A stretch of DNA of 64,000 bases from Accumulibacter sp. (GCF_023806635.1 NZ_JAMTDQ010000071.1:17362-81361), one strand, 5' to 3'. Shown: positions 34,460 through 42,939, counted from the stretch's first letter. Translations and numbers: made by a program. The notes: generated by a model from the sequence alone, not told the origin.

Positions 34460-35133
34460 AGAACATCCCCCCGGCCTGGTTCATCACCGGCACCGACACC
34501 GAGATCGGCAAGACCTTCGTTGCCTGCGCGCTGCTGCACGCCCTGCGCCGATCTGGCGCGTGTGCGGTGGCGATGAAGCCGATCGCTGCCGGCTGCGACG
34601 AACACGGGATCAACGACGATGTCGAGCGACTGCTCGCGGCGTCCTCGTTCGCGCCGCCGCGGCAACTGGTGAACCCGTACTGCTTCCGCGCCGCGATCGC
34701 GCCGCATATCGCTGCCGCCGAGGAAGGCCGACGCATCGAGCTGCCGCTCATTGCGGCAGCCTTCGCCGAGTTGCGCTCGCTGGCCGACATGGTCCTGGTC
34801 GAGGGCGTTGGCGGCTTCTGCGTTCCGCTCGACGACGCGAGCGACACCGCGGACCTCGCCGCACTGCTCGATCTGCCGCTGATCCTGGTCGTCGGCATGC
34901 GCCTCGGATGCATCAACCATGCCCTGCTGACGGCGCAGGCGATTGCCGCGCGCGGCCTGTCCCTGGCGGGCTGGGTCGCCAACCGGATCGATCCGGAGAT
35001 GTCGCGTTTCACCGAGAATCTGGCAGCGCTGCAGAGCCGGCTGCCAGCACCGCTGCTCGGCGTCGTCGAGCACGGCGCGACCCCGGCCGAGGCGGGACTC
35101 GCGCTACGGATCCCGCAAGCAGCGGGCCCCTGA
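34456..35133 (+). CDS. bioD: ATP-dependent dethiobiotin synthetase
   Basis: BioD closes the ureido ring of dethiobiotin from DAPA, CO2 and ATP. The 225-residue product has the P-loop 'FITGTDTEIGKTFVACALL', 'AMKPIAAGC' with the substrate lysine, and 'VLVEGVGGFCVPLDDASDTA'. It is the last gene of the operon; the stop is followed directly by a strong hairpin shared with the convergent thiolase gene. Confidence 0.95.
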   Translation: MKNIPPAWFITGTDTEIGKTFVACALLHALRRSGACAVAMKPIAAGCDEHGINDDVERLLAASSFAPPRQLVNPYCFRAAIAPHIAAAEEGRRIELPLIAAAFAELRSLADMVLVEGVGGFCVPLDDASDTADLAALLDLPLILVVGMRLGCINHALLTAQAIAARGLSLAGWVANRIDPEMSRFTENLAALQSRLPAPLLGVVEHGATPAEAGLALRIPQAAGP

Positions 35134-35134
35134 G

Positions 35135-35163
35135 AAAAAAAACCGGCCGCGCAGCGGCCGGTT
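35135..35163 (-). terminator. Intrinsic terminator of the thiolase gene (may also serve bioD)
   Basis: Perfect 10-base arms AACCGGCCGC (35141-35150) and GCGGCCGGTT (35154-35163) have a 3-base loop. On the minus strand the stem is followed by eight or more T (A-run 35135-35142), making a textbook Rho-independent terminator for the thiolase gene. On the plus strand the hairpin ends the biotin operon but lacks a T-run. Confidence 0.85.
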
Positions 35164-35184
35164 CCGGTTTCGCGCAAACGACGA

Positions 35185-36366
35185 TCAGGCGCGTTCGAAG
35201 ATCACCGCAATGCCCTGCCCGCCACCGATGCACATGGTGACCAGCGCATAGCGGCCGCCGGTGCGCTGCAGCTCGTGGATCGCCTTGGTGGCGATGAAGG
35301 CGCCCGAACAACCGACCGGATGGCCCAGCGCGATCGCGCCGCCGTTCGGATTGGTCTTCACCGGGTCGAGGCCCAGCCCCTTGTTGACCGCGATCGCCTG
35401 CGCCGCGAAGGCCTCGTTGGCTTCGATGACGTCCATCTGGTCCAGCGACAGGCCCGCCTTCTTGAGGGCCAGCCTGGTCGCCGGAATCGGCCCCTCACCC
35501 ATGATGTCGTTCGGCACACCGGCGACCGCATACGAGACCAGCCGCGCGAGCGGCTTTTGGCCGGCACTGGCGGCAACATCCGCCGCCGCCAGGACGAGGA
35601 AGGCGGCCCCATCATTGATTCCGGAGGCATTGCCAGCAGTGACCGTGCCATCCTTGGCGAAGGCCGGCTTCATCTTGGCCAGCGTCTCGACGGTCGTGCC
35701 GGCCTTGACATGCTCGTCGGTGTCGAACACGACATCGCCCTTGCGTGTCTTGAGGACGATTGGCACGATCTGCGACTTGAAGCGCCCCTCGGCAATGGCG
35801 GCGGCGGCGCGGCGCTGCGACTCGACGGCGAAGGCGTCCTGCTCCTCGCGGCTGATGTTCCACTTCTTCGCCAGGTTCTCGGCGGTGACACCCATGTGGC
35901 CGACACCAAAGGGATCGGTCAGCGTCGCCACCATCATGTCGATCGCCTTGCTGTCGCCCATGCGGGCGCCGGTGCGCATCGCCGGCAGCATGTAGGAGCC
36001 ACGCGACATCACTTCGACGCCACCACCGATACCGTAGTCGGCGTCGCCCAGCATGATGTTCTGGGCCGTCGTCACCACGCCCTGCAAGCCCGAGGCGCAG
36101 AGGCGGTTGACCGCCATCGCCACCGAGTCCATCGCCAGACCGGCCTGGATCGAGGCGACGCGGGCGACGTAAGCGAAGCGCGAGTCGGTCGGAATGCAGT
36201 TGCCGACCGTGACATAGCTGATCTGCTGCGCATCGACACCTGAACGGGCGATCGACTCCTTCATCACGGTACCCGCCAGCTCATGCGGCTCCATGTTGGC
36301 GAGTGAACCACCGAAGGTGCCAATGGCTGAACGGACCGCGCTCAATACGACGACTTCTCTAGTCAT
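35185..36366 (-). CDS. bktB: Acetyl-CoA acyltransferase (beta-ketothiolase, BktB-like)
   Basis: This thiolase joins or splits acyl-CoA and acetyl-CoA and can feed polyhydroxyalkanoate synthesis. The 393-residue product starts MTREVVVLSAVRSAIGTFGG, very close to the BktB/PhaA type. The nucleophilic Cys is in 'NRLCASGLQG' (near residue 89), with 'GHMGVTAENLAKKWNI', 'NPNGGAIALGHPVGCSGA' (His) and 'VTMCIGGGQGIAVIFE' (second Cys). The ribosome-binding site is AGGAGTTTC. It is monocistronic with its own terminator. BktB versus PhaA cannot be decided from sequence alone. Confidence 0.9.
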   Translation of the reverse strand: MTREVVVLSAVRSAIGTFGGSLANMEPHELAGTVMKESIARSGVDAQQISYVTVGNCIPTDSRFAYVARVASIQAGLAMDSVAMAVNRLCASGLQGVVTTAQNIMLGDADYGIGGGVEVMSRGSYMLPAMRTGARMGDSKAIDMMVATLTDPFGVGHMGVTAENLAKKWNISREEQDAFAVESQRRAAAAIAEGRFKSQIVPIVLKTRKGDVVFDTDEHVKAGTTVETLAKMKPAFAKDGTVTAGNASGINDGAAFLVLAAADVAASAGQKPLARLVSYAVAGVPNDIMGEGPIPATRLALKKAGLSLDQMDVIEANEAFAAQAIAVNKGLGLDPVKTNPNGGAIALGHPVGCSGAFIATKAIHELQRTGGRYALVTMCIGGGQGIAVIFERA

Positions 36367-36764
36367 GAAGAAACTCCTGTTAATGTTCGATCAACCCCTA
36401 CCGTAGCGGCAAGGCCCACCAGCAACAACGGCAGCAAGCATAGCAGCAAATCGCGCCAAACCTGAGCCCTGGCGCATTTCATGAAATCCGCATGGGCCTC
36501 GTCGGCGCTGCCGGTCGCCGGCCCTTCGTGGCCGACCGACGCTCGCGCAGCGGTCGCCATGGCGCGCGGAGCGACGCGGCAAGCGGGGGACGCAGGCTGA
36601 TCGGGAATTCCCATTCGGCGCCACAGCCGGCGGCGGCGTCTGCCGGCGCCACGCGGACGCGGACGCGGAACATGAACCCGTTGCACGGGACTGTTGCACG
36701 GGACTTGCGGAACGCCGTCACTTCACGCAACATCTCGCTGCCGTGTCAGGAAGATCGCTCCACA
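36367..36764. other. Intergenic region between divergent genes, with a 13-bp tandem repeat
   Basis: No gene is supported on either strand. GTTGCACGGGACT occurs twice in perfect tandem (36680-36705), just after a GCGGAC triplication (about 36652-36669). These lie 60-110 bases before the next plus-strand start and may mark a regulatory site or simple slippage. Confidence 0.45.
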
Positions 36765-37250
36765 ATGAAACTGTCGTCAGTCTTTTACAAAGCGCCGAAG
36801 GGCCTCGATGAGATCTCCACGCGGGCTCACCACTTGCCGTCGCGCATGCGGGCCATGTTGATCCTGGTCGATGGCCACCGCACCGGCAGTGAGCTGGTTG
36901 CCCTCAGCAGTTCGGTCAGCGAAGGCAGGAAGCAACTGTCGGCCCTGCTCGCCGGCGGCTTCGTCCAGACGCATCCGCCGGCTCGCCGCAGCGTCGCGGC
37001 AGGAAGTGCCCACGGCACCGCGAGCGCAGCGGCTGACGACGACATCAGCCTGGCGCGCAGCTACGCCGCCCGCAGCCTGCGCGAGCTGCTGGGCGATCAG
37101 GCAGCAAGTCTGGTTGCCGAGATCGAACAGGTCCGGACGCGTGAAGAGCTGCAGCAGAATCTCGGCCGCCTGCGGGCCGCGCTGCGGGCGGCGCCGGATC
37201 AGACGCGCGCCAGGCAGTTGCTCGACCAGATCGAGATGGTCCTCGATTGA
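36765..37250 (+). CDS. Hypothetical protein (161 aa)
   Basis: No signal peptide or membrane segment. The N-terminal half ('FYKAPKGLDEISTRAHHLPS', 'MLILVDGHRTGSELVALSS', 'LSALLAGGFVQTHPP') looks like a small helical or winged-helix module, followed by a flexible linker and a helical, probably coiled-coil C-terminus ('AEIEQVRTREELQQNLGRLR'). The ATG at 36765 follows AGGAAGA at a slightly long distance. The family is not recognised; regulatory or structural roles are both possible. Confidence 0.65.
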   Translation: MKLSSVFYKAPKGLDEISTRAHHLPSRMRAMLILVDGHRTGSELVALSSSVSEGRKQLSALLAGGFVQTHPPARRSVAAGSAHGTASAAADDDISLARSYAARSLRELLGDQAASLVAEIEQVRTREELQQNLGRLRAALRAAPDQTRARQLLDQIEMVLD

Positions 37251-37316
37251 CCGTTGCCTGCGCCGACCGGCGGCGACAGGCGCGATGGCGGCCGATTGCT
37301 CCGGCGCAACGAATTG

Positions 37317-37964
37317 CTAAGGCTCGCCGTCAGCCAGCGCGCGGTACAGCGACATGATGATGCCCGCCGTCGCGCCCCAGATGAAGCGACCGCGATAGGG
37401 CATCGCGTAGTAATGCCGCAGCCGGCCACGGTAATGCAGTGAATGCCGCTGGTGGTTGACGGGGTCGAGCAGGAAGGAGAGCGGCACCTCGAACACTTCT
37501 GCCACCTCGTAGGCGTCGAGCTGCAGCTCGAACGGGGGGGTCACCATGGCGACGACCGGGGTGACGCGAAAGCCGGTACTGGTCAGGTACTCGGGCAGAT
37601 AGCCGGCGACATCGACATGTGCCGCTCCCAGGCCGATCTCCTCGGCTGCCTCGCGCAGGGCGGTATGTACCGGCGACGGGTCGGACGACTCGCAACGGCC
37701 GCCCGGGAAGCTGATCTGTCCCGGGTGATCCTTCAGGTGGGCAGTCCGCTGCGTCAAGAGCACTGTCGGCTCTTCATTGCGCTGGACGATCGGAAACAGC
37801 ACAGCGGCGGGCATCAACTCCTCGTCGCCGACGCCGTCCTCGAGGACGATTCGCGTCGCGCACGGCAGCGCATGCAGGACCTGCCGCACGCGATCAAGGT
37901 CGACCATCCGGCGCTCGGGCGGTGGCGAAGCCAGCGCCTGGTCAGCCGGTGACTGCGCATTCAC
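37317..37964 (-). CDS. Nudix hydrolase, CoA pyrophosphatase type
   Basis: The Nudix box is complete: 'GGRCESSDPSPVHTALREAA' followed by 'EEIGLG' fits GX5EX7REUXEEXGU with a short insertion. The upstream 'TAHLKDHPGQISFPGG' motif is the mark of the NudL/CoA-pyrophosphatase group, which splits CoA and its derivatives. The product is about 215 residues from a GTG at 37964 with GAGG upstream; an ATG at 37907 is an alternative. The GTG start overlaps the end of the next upstream short gene by 23 bases, so the two are coupled. Confidence 0.88.
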   Translation of the reverse strand: MNAQSPADQALASPPPERRMVDLDRVRQVLHALPCATRIVLEDGVGDEELMPAAVLFPIVQRNEEPTVLLTQRTAHLKDHPGQISFPGGRCESSDPSPVHTALREAAEEIGLGAAHVDVAGYLPEYLTSTGFRVTPVVAMVTPPFELQLDAYEVAEVFEVPLSFLLDPVNHQRHSLHYRGRLRHYYAMPYRGRFIWGATAGIIMSLYRALADGEP

Positions 37965-38202
37965 CGTCGATCCTCGCATGCGCCACGGCCAGCGCGTCGC
38001 GCAGGCTCTCGTCGGACAGTGCGTTGATCGCACTGGCAGCCAGATCGGCCGCGCGGACCGAAGCCGACGGCAGATCCCGGCTGTCGAGAGAGGCGATCAG
38101 CGCCGCCGTCGCACCGACGACCTGCAGCAGTGCCTGGCGCTCGCGCATCAGGATCTCGATCTCCTGCCCAAGCAGGCTGGCCGTACCATCGCGACGACGC
38201 AT
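37942..38202 (-). CDS. Short helical hypothetical protein (86 aa)
   Basis: It is predicted to be mostly helical ('LLGQEIEILMRERQALLQVV', 'LDSRDLPSASVRAADLAASA') with no membrane segment. It lies between the retropepsin-like protease and the Nudix gene, 12 bases after the former, and overlaps the latter, which supports it as a real gene of a three-gene operon. No family recognised. Confidence 0.6.
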   Translation of the reverse strand: MRRRDGTASLLGQEIEILMRERQALLQVVGATAALIASLDSRDLPSASVRAADLAASAINALSDESLRDALAVAHARIDGECAVTG

Positions 38203-38214
38203 GTCAAGCCTTTC

Positions 38215-38892
38215 CTAGAAGCGCTTCCTGAGGGTCATCGACTGACCGTCGCGCTGCATCTCCATACGGTTGAGGAAACTCATGCCGAGCAGAGCCAGCG
38301 GCATGTCGTGTTGGTGAACCAGTGCGTCGACATTGTTGACGGTGATGTCGCCGACCCGCACGCTGTCGAGCTTGACGCGCACGACCCGCGCGACGCCGTT
38401 CGCCGTCATGACAAACTCCGGCACGCCCTTGCTGGTATCGATGCCGATCCGCCGCGCGTCCCCGGCCCCCAGCCCGACCATCGTCGCGCCGGTGTCGACC
38501 ATGAAGCGGACGGTCGTCCCGTTGATGCTGCCGGTGCTGAGGAAGTGGCCCTGCGCATCGGCCGTCAGCGTCGCCCGGGCGCCAGCCGCGGGTGCTGCCG
38601 GCGCGGCTACGTTCTCGCCGACGCGCAGCCTGCGCCTGCGGCCATCGGACTCGATCGTCGCCGTCTCGCCATCGACCGCCAGTACCGCCACACCCTCGGC
38701 CGTCGTGCTGCCGACAGCAACGATCCTTGGCGCGCCGCCGTTGATCGTCAGCAGCGCCTTGCCGGGGAAGACGCCTGCCAGACCGACATCGGCGGCCTGC
38801 GCCGCGGCGGCGAACAGGCAGAAAGCCGACAGCAGCACACGCCGCCCGATACCCCGAGCGATCCTCGCGAAAAATCCCTGAACGTCGTGCAC
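38215..38892 (-). CDS. Retropepsin-like aspartic protease, TIGR02281 type, exported
   Basis: The 225-residue product has an N-terminal signal or anchor ('RRVLLSAFCLFAAAAQAADV') and a C-terminal clan AA aspartic protease domain with the catalytic 'FMVDTGATMVGLGAGDARRI' motif, 'GDITVNNVDALVHQHDMPLA' and 'LLGMSFLNRMEMQRDG'. The central part ('FPGKALLTINGGAPRIVAVG') is a small beta domain common in this family. Such single-domain proteins dimerise like retropepsins; targets are unknown. A GTG at 38892 just after GGAGG is the best start; the ATG at 38931 is an alternative. Confidence 0.85.
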   Translation of the reverse strand: MHDVQGFFARIARGIGRRVLLSAFCLFAAAAQAADVGLAGVFPGKALLTINGGAPRIVAVGSTTAEGVAVLAVDGETATIESDGRRRRLRVGENVAAPAAPAAGARATLTADAQGHFLSTGSINGTTVRFMVDTGATMVGLGAGDARRIGIDTSKGVPEFVMTANGVARVVRVKLDSVRVGDITVNNVDALVHQHDMPLALLGMSFLNRMEMQRDGQSMTLRKRF

Positions 38893-39018
38893 GCATCCTC
38901 CTTCGTCCGCCTGGCCCCTGCATTTGGCCATCGCCAGGCGGCCGCGCCAAGGCATTTTGCCACATTCGGCAACCGCCGCCGGTCGGCCCGACCTCGTCGT
39001 CGCGCCAGCGTGCGGCGA

Positions 39019-39462
39019 TCAGCGATAGACGAGAACCGGGATCTTCGAATGCGTCAGAACCTTGTTTGTCTCGCTGCCGAGGAGCAGCGCAGTGAAGCCA
39101 CGGCGTCCATGCGATGCCATGAAGATCAGGTCGCAGCCGGACCCGGTTGCCGCGTCGATGATCGCCTGATAGGGAATGTCACTGGTCATCGACAACCTGT
39201 CGACCGGAACGCCGGCGCTCTCGCAGAGTCCGGCAACGAAATCCAGCGTCTCGGTTGCCTGCCGCTCGGCGAGCTCGGCAAACTTCTCGGGCGTCGTCGG
39301 ATCGATCAGGGCGCCTTCGCCGTAGTAGCTGACCGGATACTCCGGCTTGGCGTAGAAGGCGGTGATGCGAGCACCGGCTTCCCTGGCGAAGGAGACCGCG
39401 CGTCGGGCAGTCTCCCTGGAGAGTTCGGAGCCGTCCGTCGGAACGAGGATGTGTTTGAACAT
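39019..39462 (-). CDS. Universal stress protein (UspA family)
   Basis: The 147-residue product begins MFKHILVPTDGSELSRETAR and has the ATP-binding signature 'FMASHGRRGFTALLLGSETN' (G-2x-G-9x-G-S/T type), so it probably binds ATP. GGAGG precedes the ATG. Upstream, a perfect FNR-type site (39519-39532) and a TATATT -10 element (39491-39496) are spaced as in a class II FNR promoter, so it is probably induced when oxygen is low, as anaerobic Usp genes are in pseudomonads. Confidence 0.92.
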   Translation of the reverse strand: MFKHILVPTDGSELSRETARRAVSFAREAGARITAFYAKPEYPVSYYGEGALIDPTTPEKFAELAERQATETLDFVAGLCESAGVPVDRLSMTSDIPYQAIIDAATGSGCDLIFMASHGRRGFTALLLGSETNKVLTHSKIPVLVYR

Positions 39463-39518
39463 GGCGCCACCTCCACTGTTGAGTGATCAGAATATAGGGG
39501 GGAACAGCAGCACCGATC

Positions 39519-39532
39519 TTGATCGAGATCAA
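39519..39532 (-). promoter_or_regulatory. FNR/ANR binding site upstream of the universal stress gene
   Basis: TTGATCGAGATCAA is a perfect TTGAT-N4-ATCAA palindrome. Its centre (39525.5) is about 41.5 bases upstream of the transcription start implied by the TATATT -10 element, the class II activator position. Confidence 0.8.
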
Positions 39533-39693
39533 GCTGCAGGGCAAGCCGCGGCGTCCCGCACCGGCTCCAGCGCGACAGGAATGGCTGCGACATTTTGTCC
39601 TCTCGACGGCGGCTGCGGGCGCCGGCATCATCGTTCGCAGGTTGCCGACGGCAGTTGGCCCTTCGCCGCCGCCGATACGCTCCTGCGATTTCC

Positions 39694-39707
39694 TTGACCC
39701 TGATCAA
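39694..39707 (+). promoter_or_regulatory. FNR/ANR binding site upstream of the hemerythrin gene
   Basis: TTGACCCTGATCAA differs by one base from the FNR consensus. Its centre (39700.5) is about 41.5 bases upstream of the start implied by GACAAT at 39730-39735, so it should activate the hemerythrin-DUF2249-membrane protein operon under low oxygen. Confidence 0.7.
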
Positions 39708-39763
39708 CAGCGCCGCCGTCCGCTGGCAGGACAATCCGGCCAGCGCTTCCACCGAGGTTACCC

Positions 39764-40225
39764 ATGCAGACGATCACCGCTTACCTGTCCGCCGATCATC
39801 GAGCCTGCGACGAACTGCTCGCCGTCGTCGAGCACGCACTGGCCGACGGCCGATGGGAGCCCGCGCAAGCCGCCTTCGAGCGCTTCCGCGATGGCATGCT
39901 GCACCACTTCAGTGCCGAGGAGTCGGTGCTCTTCCCGCTCTTCGAACAGAGCACCGGCATCCACCGCGGGCCGACGCAGGTGATGCGCGCCGAGCACCTG
40001 CAGATGCGGCAACTGCTGGCCGCGGCGGCAGCGGCGCTGGCGGCTCGGGATGCGGATGACTACTCCGGCAACGCCGAGACCCTGCTGATCATGATGCAGC
40101 AGCACAACGTCAAGGAAGAGAACGTCCTCTATCCGATGTGCGACCAGCATCTGGCAGCGCAGTTGCCGCCGCTGCTGGCAGCGCTGCAGCAGGAAATCAC
40201 CGCCGACCGCGAGCTTGCGCCATGA
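39764..40225 (+). CDS. Hemerythrin HHE domain protein
   Basis: The 153-residue four-helix protein has the iron ligands of the HHE family: 'SADHRACDELLAVVEHAL', 'MLHHFSAEESVLFPLFE', 'VMRAEHLQMRQLLAAA' and 'MMQQHNVKEENVLYPMCDQH'. Such proteins bind O2 or NO at a di-iron site or help iron-centre repair. It is first of a four-gene set (hemerythrin, DUF2249, NnrS-like membrane protein, SirB2) with overlapping ends, behind an FNR-type promoter. Confidence 0.9.
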   Translation: MQTITAYLSADHRACDELLAVVEHALADGRWEPAQAAFERFRDGMLHHFSAEESVLFPLFEQSTGIHRGPTQVMRAEHLQMRQLLAAAAAALAARDADDYSGNAETLLIMMQQHNVKEENVLYPMCDQHLAAQLPPLLAALQQEITADRELAP

Positions 40226-40458
40226 CCCGTCGTCGCGCCGACATCGTCATCGACGCCCGCGGCCTCGAGCCTCCGGAGCCGATGCTGCGCACGATGGAGG
40301 CGCTCGATCATCTCGAGCCGAATCGCAAGCTGCTGGTGGTGTTGCCGCGTGAGCCCTTCCCGCTCTACCGGGCGCTCGAGATCAACGGTTTCTCCTGGCA
40401 GACCGAGCACCAGGCCGACGGCACGGTGACGGTCCTGATCGAGCACCGCCGGCAGTAA
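40222..40458 (+). CDS. DUF2249 domain protein
   Basis: The 78-residue product has the DUF2249 pattern: 'VIDARGLEPPEPMLRTMEAL', 'LLVVLPREPFPLYRALEI' and 'GFSWQTE', a small fold related to TusA/SirA sulfur carriers but without the CPxP cysteine. DUF2249 genes commonly sit with hemerythrins and denitrification genes. The start overlaps the hemerythrin stop by four bases and the stop touches the next gene (TAATG), so all three are coupled. Confidence 0.85.
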   Translation: MTRRRADIVIDARGLEPPEPMLRTMEALDHLEPNRKLLVVLPREPFPLYRALEINGFSWQTEHQADGTVTVLIEHRRQ

Positions 40459-41774
40459 TGCAGGCGCTTCTCAGCTTCGACCAGGCACCACCGATCGCGG
40501 CGCCTTTCCGCTTCTTCCTGACGGCACCGGTCTTCGCCCTGCTCGCCGGCCTGCTCATGCTGGCCAGCGGTCCGCAACTCTTCGCCTCGCGCTGGACGCC
40601 GGCAGCGCTGGCGCTGACGCACCTGATCACCGTCGGTTTCATGTTGCAGGTGATGCTCGGTGCGCTGCTACAGATTCTGCCGGTGGTCGCCGGCGCTAAC
40701 ATCGCCCACCCGCTGCGCGTCGCGACCTGGGTACACGCCCTGCTGGTTCCCGGGACGCTGTTGCTGGCGGCCGGCCTGCTGGCCTCCGATCCGCTGACTC
40801 TGCGCCTGGCGGCAATGGTGCTCGCCCTCGGCGTCACGCTCTTCCTCGTCGCGGCCGGCCACGCGCTTTGCGGCGTGCCATCCGGCAACCCGACGATCCT
40901 GGGCCTCAAGCTGGCGTTGCTCGGCCTCGGCGTCAGCAGCGGGCTCGGCGTCATCCTGGCGCTGGCGCTCGACGGATCATCCGAACTGCCGGTCCTGCAA
41001 CTGACGGGCGTCCACCTCGCCTGGGGCCTGGTCGGCTGGAGCACCATTCTGCTGGCAGCCGTCGCCCTGGTCGTGGTGCCGATGTTCCAGCTGACGCCGG
41101 CCTACCCGCAGTGGTTTGCGCGCCGCTTCTTCTGGTCGTTGCTCGTCGTTCTCGCCGGCTGGAGCATCGCCAGCCTCGGCGGCTGGCATTGGCCGGCAAC
41201 GCTTCTGGCGAACGGCATGCTGGCGCTGCTGGCCGCATTCGCCGCCCTGACCCTGCACCTGCAGCGACAAAGCAAACGTGCCCGTTTCGACGCCACGCAG
41301 CACTACTGGCGCCTGGCGATGGTTTCGGCGCTGACCGCCTGCGCGCTCTCGCTCGTTTCCGTCCTCCTGCCGGAAACTGCCGCCGGTCGATCGTTGCCGC
41401 TGCTCTGGGGTGTTCTCGTGCTCCATGGCAGCCTGATTTCGGTCATCAGCGGCATGCTCTACAAGATCGTTCCCTTTCTCGTCTGGCTGCATCTGCAGAA
41501 CGCCGGCGGCGGTCGCATCCTGGCGCCGAACATGCAGCAGGTGATCGACAGGCGGCAGATCGATCGCCAGTTCCATGCCCACCTCGCTGCCTTCGCGCTG
41601 CTGTTGGCAGCAGCGGTGCAGCCCGAATGGTTCACCTATCCGGCGGCAACCGGGGTGCTCCTCACCAGCGGCTGGCTGCTGCGCAACCTGCTGGCGGCGA
41701 CGGCCTTCTACCGCCAGCATCGGCAGCGCATCGCCAGCCTGGCTCGCGCGACGCCTGTGCAGCGCCCCGGGTGA
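40458..41774 (+). CDS. NnrS/haem-copper-oxidase-like multi-span membrane protein
   Basis: The 438-residue protein has about 11-12 hydrophobic segments ('FLTAPVFALLAGLLMLASG', 'THLITVGFMLQVMLGALLQI', 'LHGSLISVISGMLYKIVPFL'). Conserved His residues in 'LALTHLITVGFM', 'TGVHLAWGLVG' and 'LVLHGSLIS' resemble the haem-ligand arrangement of NnrS and cytochrome-oxidase subunit I relatives. NnrS is linked to nitric-oxide tolerance in denitrifiers; that role here is inference from family and neighbours. The ATG overlaps the DUF2249 stop by one base. Confidence 0.7.
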   Translation: MQALLSFDQAPPIAAPFRFFLTAPVFALLAGLLMLASGPQLFASRWTPAALALTHLITVGFMLQVMLGALLQILPVVAGANIAHPLRVATWVHALLVPGTLLLAAGLLASDPLTLRLAAMVLALGVTLFLVAAGHALCGVPSGNPTILGLKLALLGLGVSSGLGVILALALDGSSELPVLQLTGVHLAWGLVGWSTILLAAVALVVVPMFQLTPAYPQWFARRFFWSLLVVLAGWSIASLGGWHWPATLLANGMLALLAAFAALTLHLQRQSKRARFDATQHYWRLAMVSALTACALSLVSVLLPETAAGRSLPLLWGVLVLHGSLISVISGMLYKIVPFLVWLHLQNAGGGRILAPNMQQVIDRRQIDRQFHAHLAAFALLLAAAVQPEWFTYPAATGVLLTSGWLLRNLLAATAFYRQHRQRIASLARATPVQRPG

Positions 41775-42166
41775 TGGACTACCTGATCCTCAAGCACCTG
41801 CATGTCGGTTGCGTCGTCCTCAGCGGCGCCGGTTTCCTGCTGCGCGGCCTGTGGATGCTGGCCGACTCGGCGTGGCTGCGGCGGCGCAGCGTGCGCATCC
41901 TGCCGCACGTCGTCGATACCGTCCTGCTCGGCAGCGCGATCGCGATGACGGTGATCAGCCAGCAGTATCCCTTCGTCAGCGGCTGGCTGACCGCCAAGCT
42001 GGTCGGCTTGCTGCTCTACATCGGCTGCGGCACGATGGCGCTGAAACGGGCGCGCAGCAAGCCGCAACGCGCGACGTTCCTGCTCGCCGCAGTGCTCAGC
42101 TTCGCCTGGATCGTCTCGGTGGCGCTGACGCGCAACCCGCTGGGCTTCTTCGCCGCCCTCGGCTGA
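41774..42166 (+). CDS. SirB2-family membrane protein
   Basis: The 130-residue protein has four hydrophobic helices and the SirB2 pattern: 'LKHLHVGCVVLSGAGFLLRG', 'LPHVVDTVLLGSAIAMTVIS' and 'WLTAKLVGLLLYIGCGTMAL'. The 'KxxH' and 'PHxxDT' histidines are typical of the family, whose biochemical role is not settled. It overlaps the stop of the NnrS-like gene and ends the FNR-linked set; the FNR gene converges 29 bases further on. Confidence 0.85.
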   Translation: MDYLILKHLHVGCVVLSGAGFLLRGLWMLADSAWLRRRSVRILPHVVDTVLLGSAIAMTVISQQYPFVSGWLTAKLVGLLLYIGCGTMALKRARSKPQRATFLLAAVLSFAWIVSVALTRNPLGFFAALG

Positions 42167-42195
42167 ACGCCGCGCGTGCTGGCCAGTGCTGTCGC

Positions 42196-42939
42196 TCAGC
42201 CGCGCTGGTGGGTCATCAGCTTGCGCAGGCCCGTGGTATTGAGGATGCGCACCTTGCGTTGGTGCACGGCGAGCAGTCCATCTTCCTGGAAGCGCGAAAA
42301 GGCGCGGCTGACGGTTTCCAGCTTGAGGCCGAGGTAGCTGCCGATCTCGTCGCGCGACATGCGCAGGTTGAACTCGGCCGGCGAATAGCCGCGTGCCTTG
42401 AAGCGTTGCGAGAGGTTGAGGAGAAAGGCAGCCAGACGTTCCTCGGCGCGCATCGTCCCGAGCAGCATCATGACCCCATGGTCACGCACGATCTCGCGGC
42501 TCATCACCTTGTGGAAATGGTGCTGCAAGGTGTGGATCTGTCGCGAAAGCGCCTCCAGATGCGAGAACGGGATCGCGCAGACCTCGCTGTCCTCGAGGGC
42601 AATCGCATTGCAGGTGTGGATCTCGCTGCTGATGCCGTCGAGGCCGAGTAGTTCGCCGGTCATCTGGAAGCCGGTGACCTGGTCACGCCCATCCTCGATC
42701 AACACGTCGGTCTTGAAGAAACCGCTGCGCACGGCGTAGATCGACTCGAAAGCCTGCCCGGCACGATAGAGATGATCACCCCGTTTCAGGCGCCGGCGTG
42801 TCGAGACGAGTTCGTCGAGGCGACGCAGGTCTTCCGCCGGCAGGCCGATCGGCAGGCACAACTCGCGCAGGTTGCAGTTGGAGCAGGCAGTCTTCACGAC
42901 CTCGAACGTCAGTCTCGCCGTTGCAGCATCGGTGGACAT
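42196..42939 (-). CDS. fnr: FNR/ANR-type oxygen-sensing transcription regulator
   Basis: This Crp/Fnr-family protein (247 residues) has the N-terminal cysteines of a [4Fe-4S] oxygen sensor (CSNCNLRELC) and the fourth Cys in 'EIHTCNAIALEDSEV'. The C-terminal helix-turn-helix 'MSRDEIGSYLGLKLETVSRA' has the Glu-Ser-Arg type recognition residues that read TTGAT half-sites. The ATG at 42939 has AAGGG upstream. It diverges from hemN, with one FNR-like site between them, so it may also control itself. Three candidate sites in this window fit its expected target. Confidence 0.93.
   Translation of the reverse strand: MSTDAATARLTFEVVKTACSNCNLRELCLPIGLPAEDLRRLDELVSTRRRLKRGDHLYRAGQAFESIYAVRSGFFKTDVLIEDGRDQVTGFQMTGELLGLDGISSEIHTCNAIALEDSEVCAIPFSHLEALSRQIHTLQHHFHKVMSREIVRDHGVMMLLGTMRAEERLAAFLLNLSQRFKARGYSPAEFNLRMSRDEIGSYLGLKLETVSRAFSRFQEDGLLAVHQRKVRILNTTGLRKLMTHQRG

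Larger units (their letters stand above)
39463..39763. promoter_or_regulatory. Divergent promoter region of uspA-like and hemerythrin genes
   Basis: It contains two FNR-type sites (39519-39532 and 39694-39707), one facing each gene, each with a -10-like hexamer (TATATT on the minus strand at 39491-39496; GACAAT on the plus strand at 39730-39735). No protein gene is supported inside. Confidence 0.7.
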
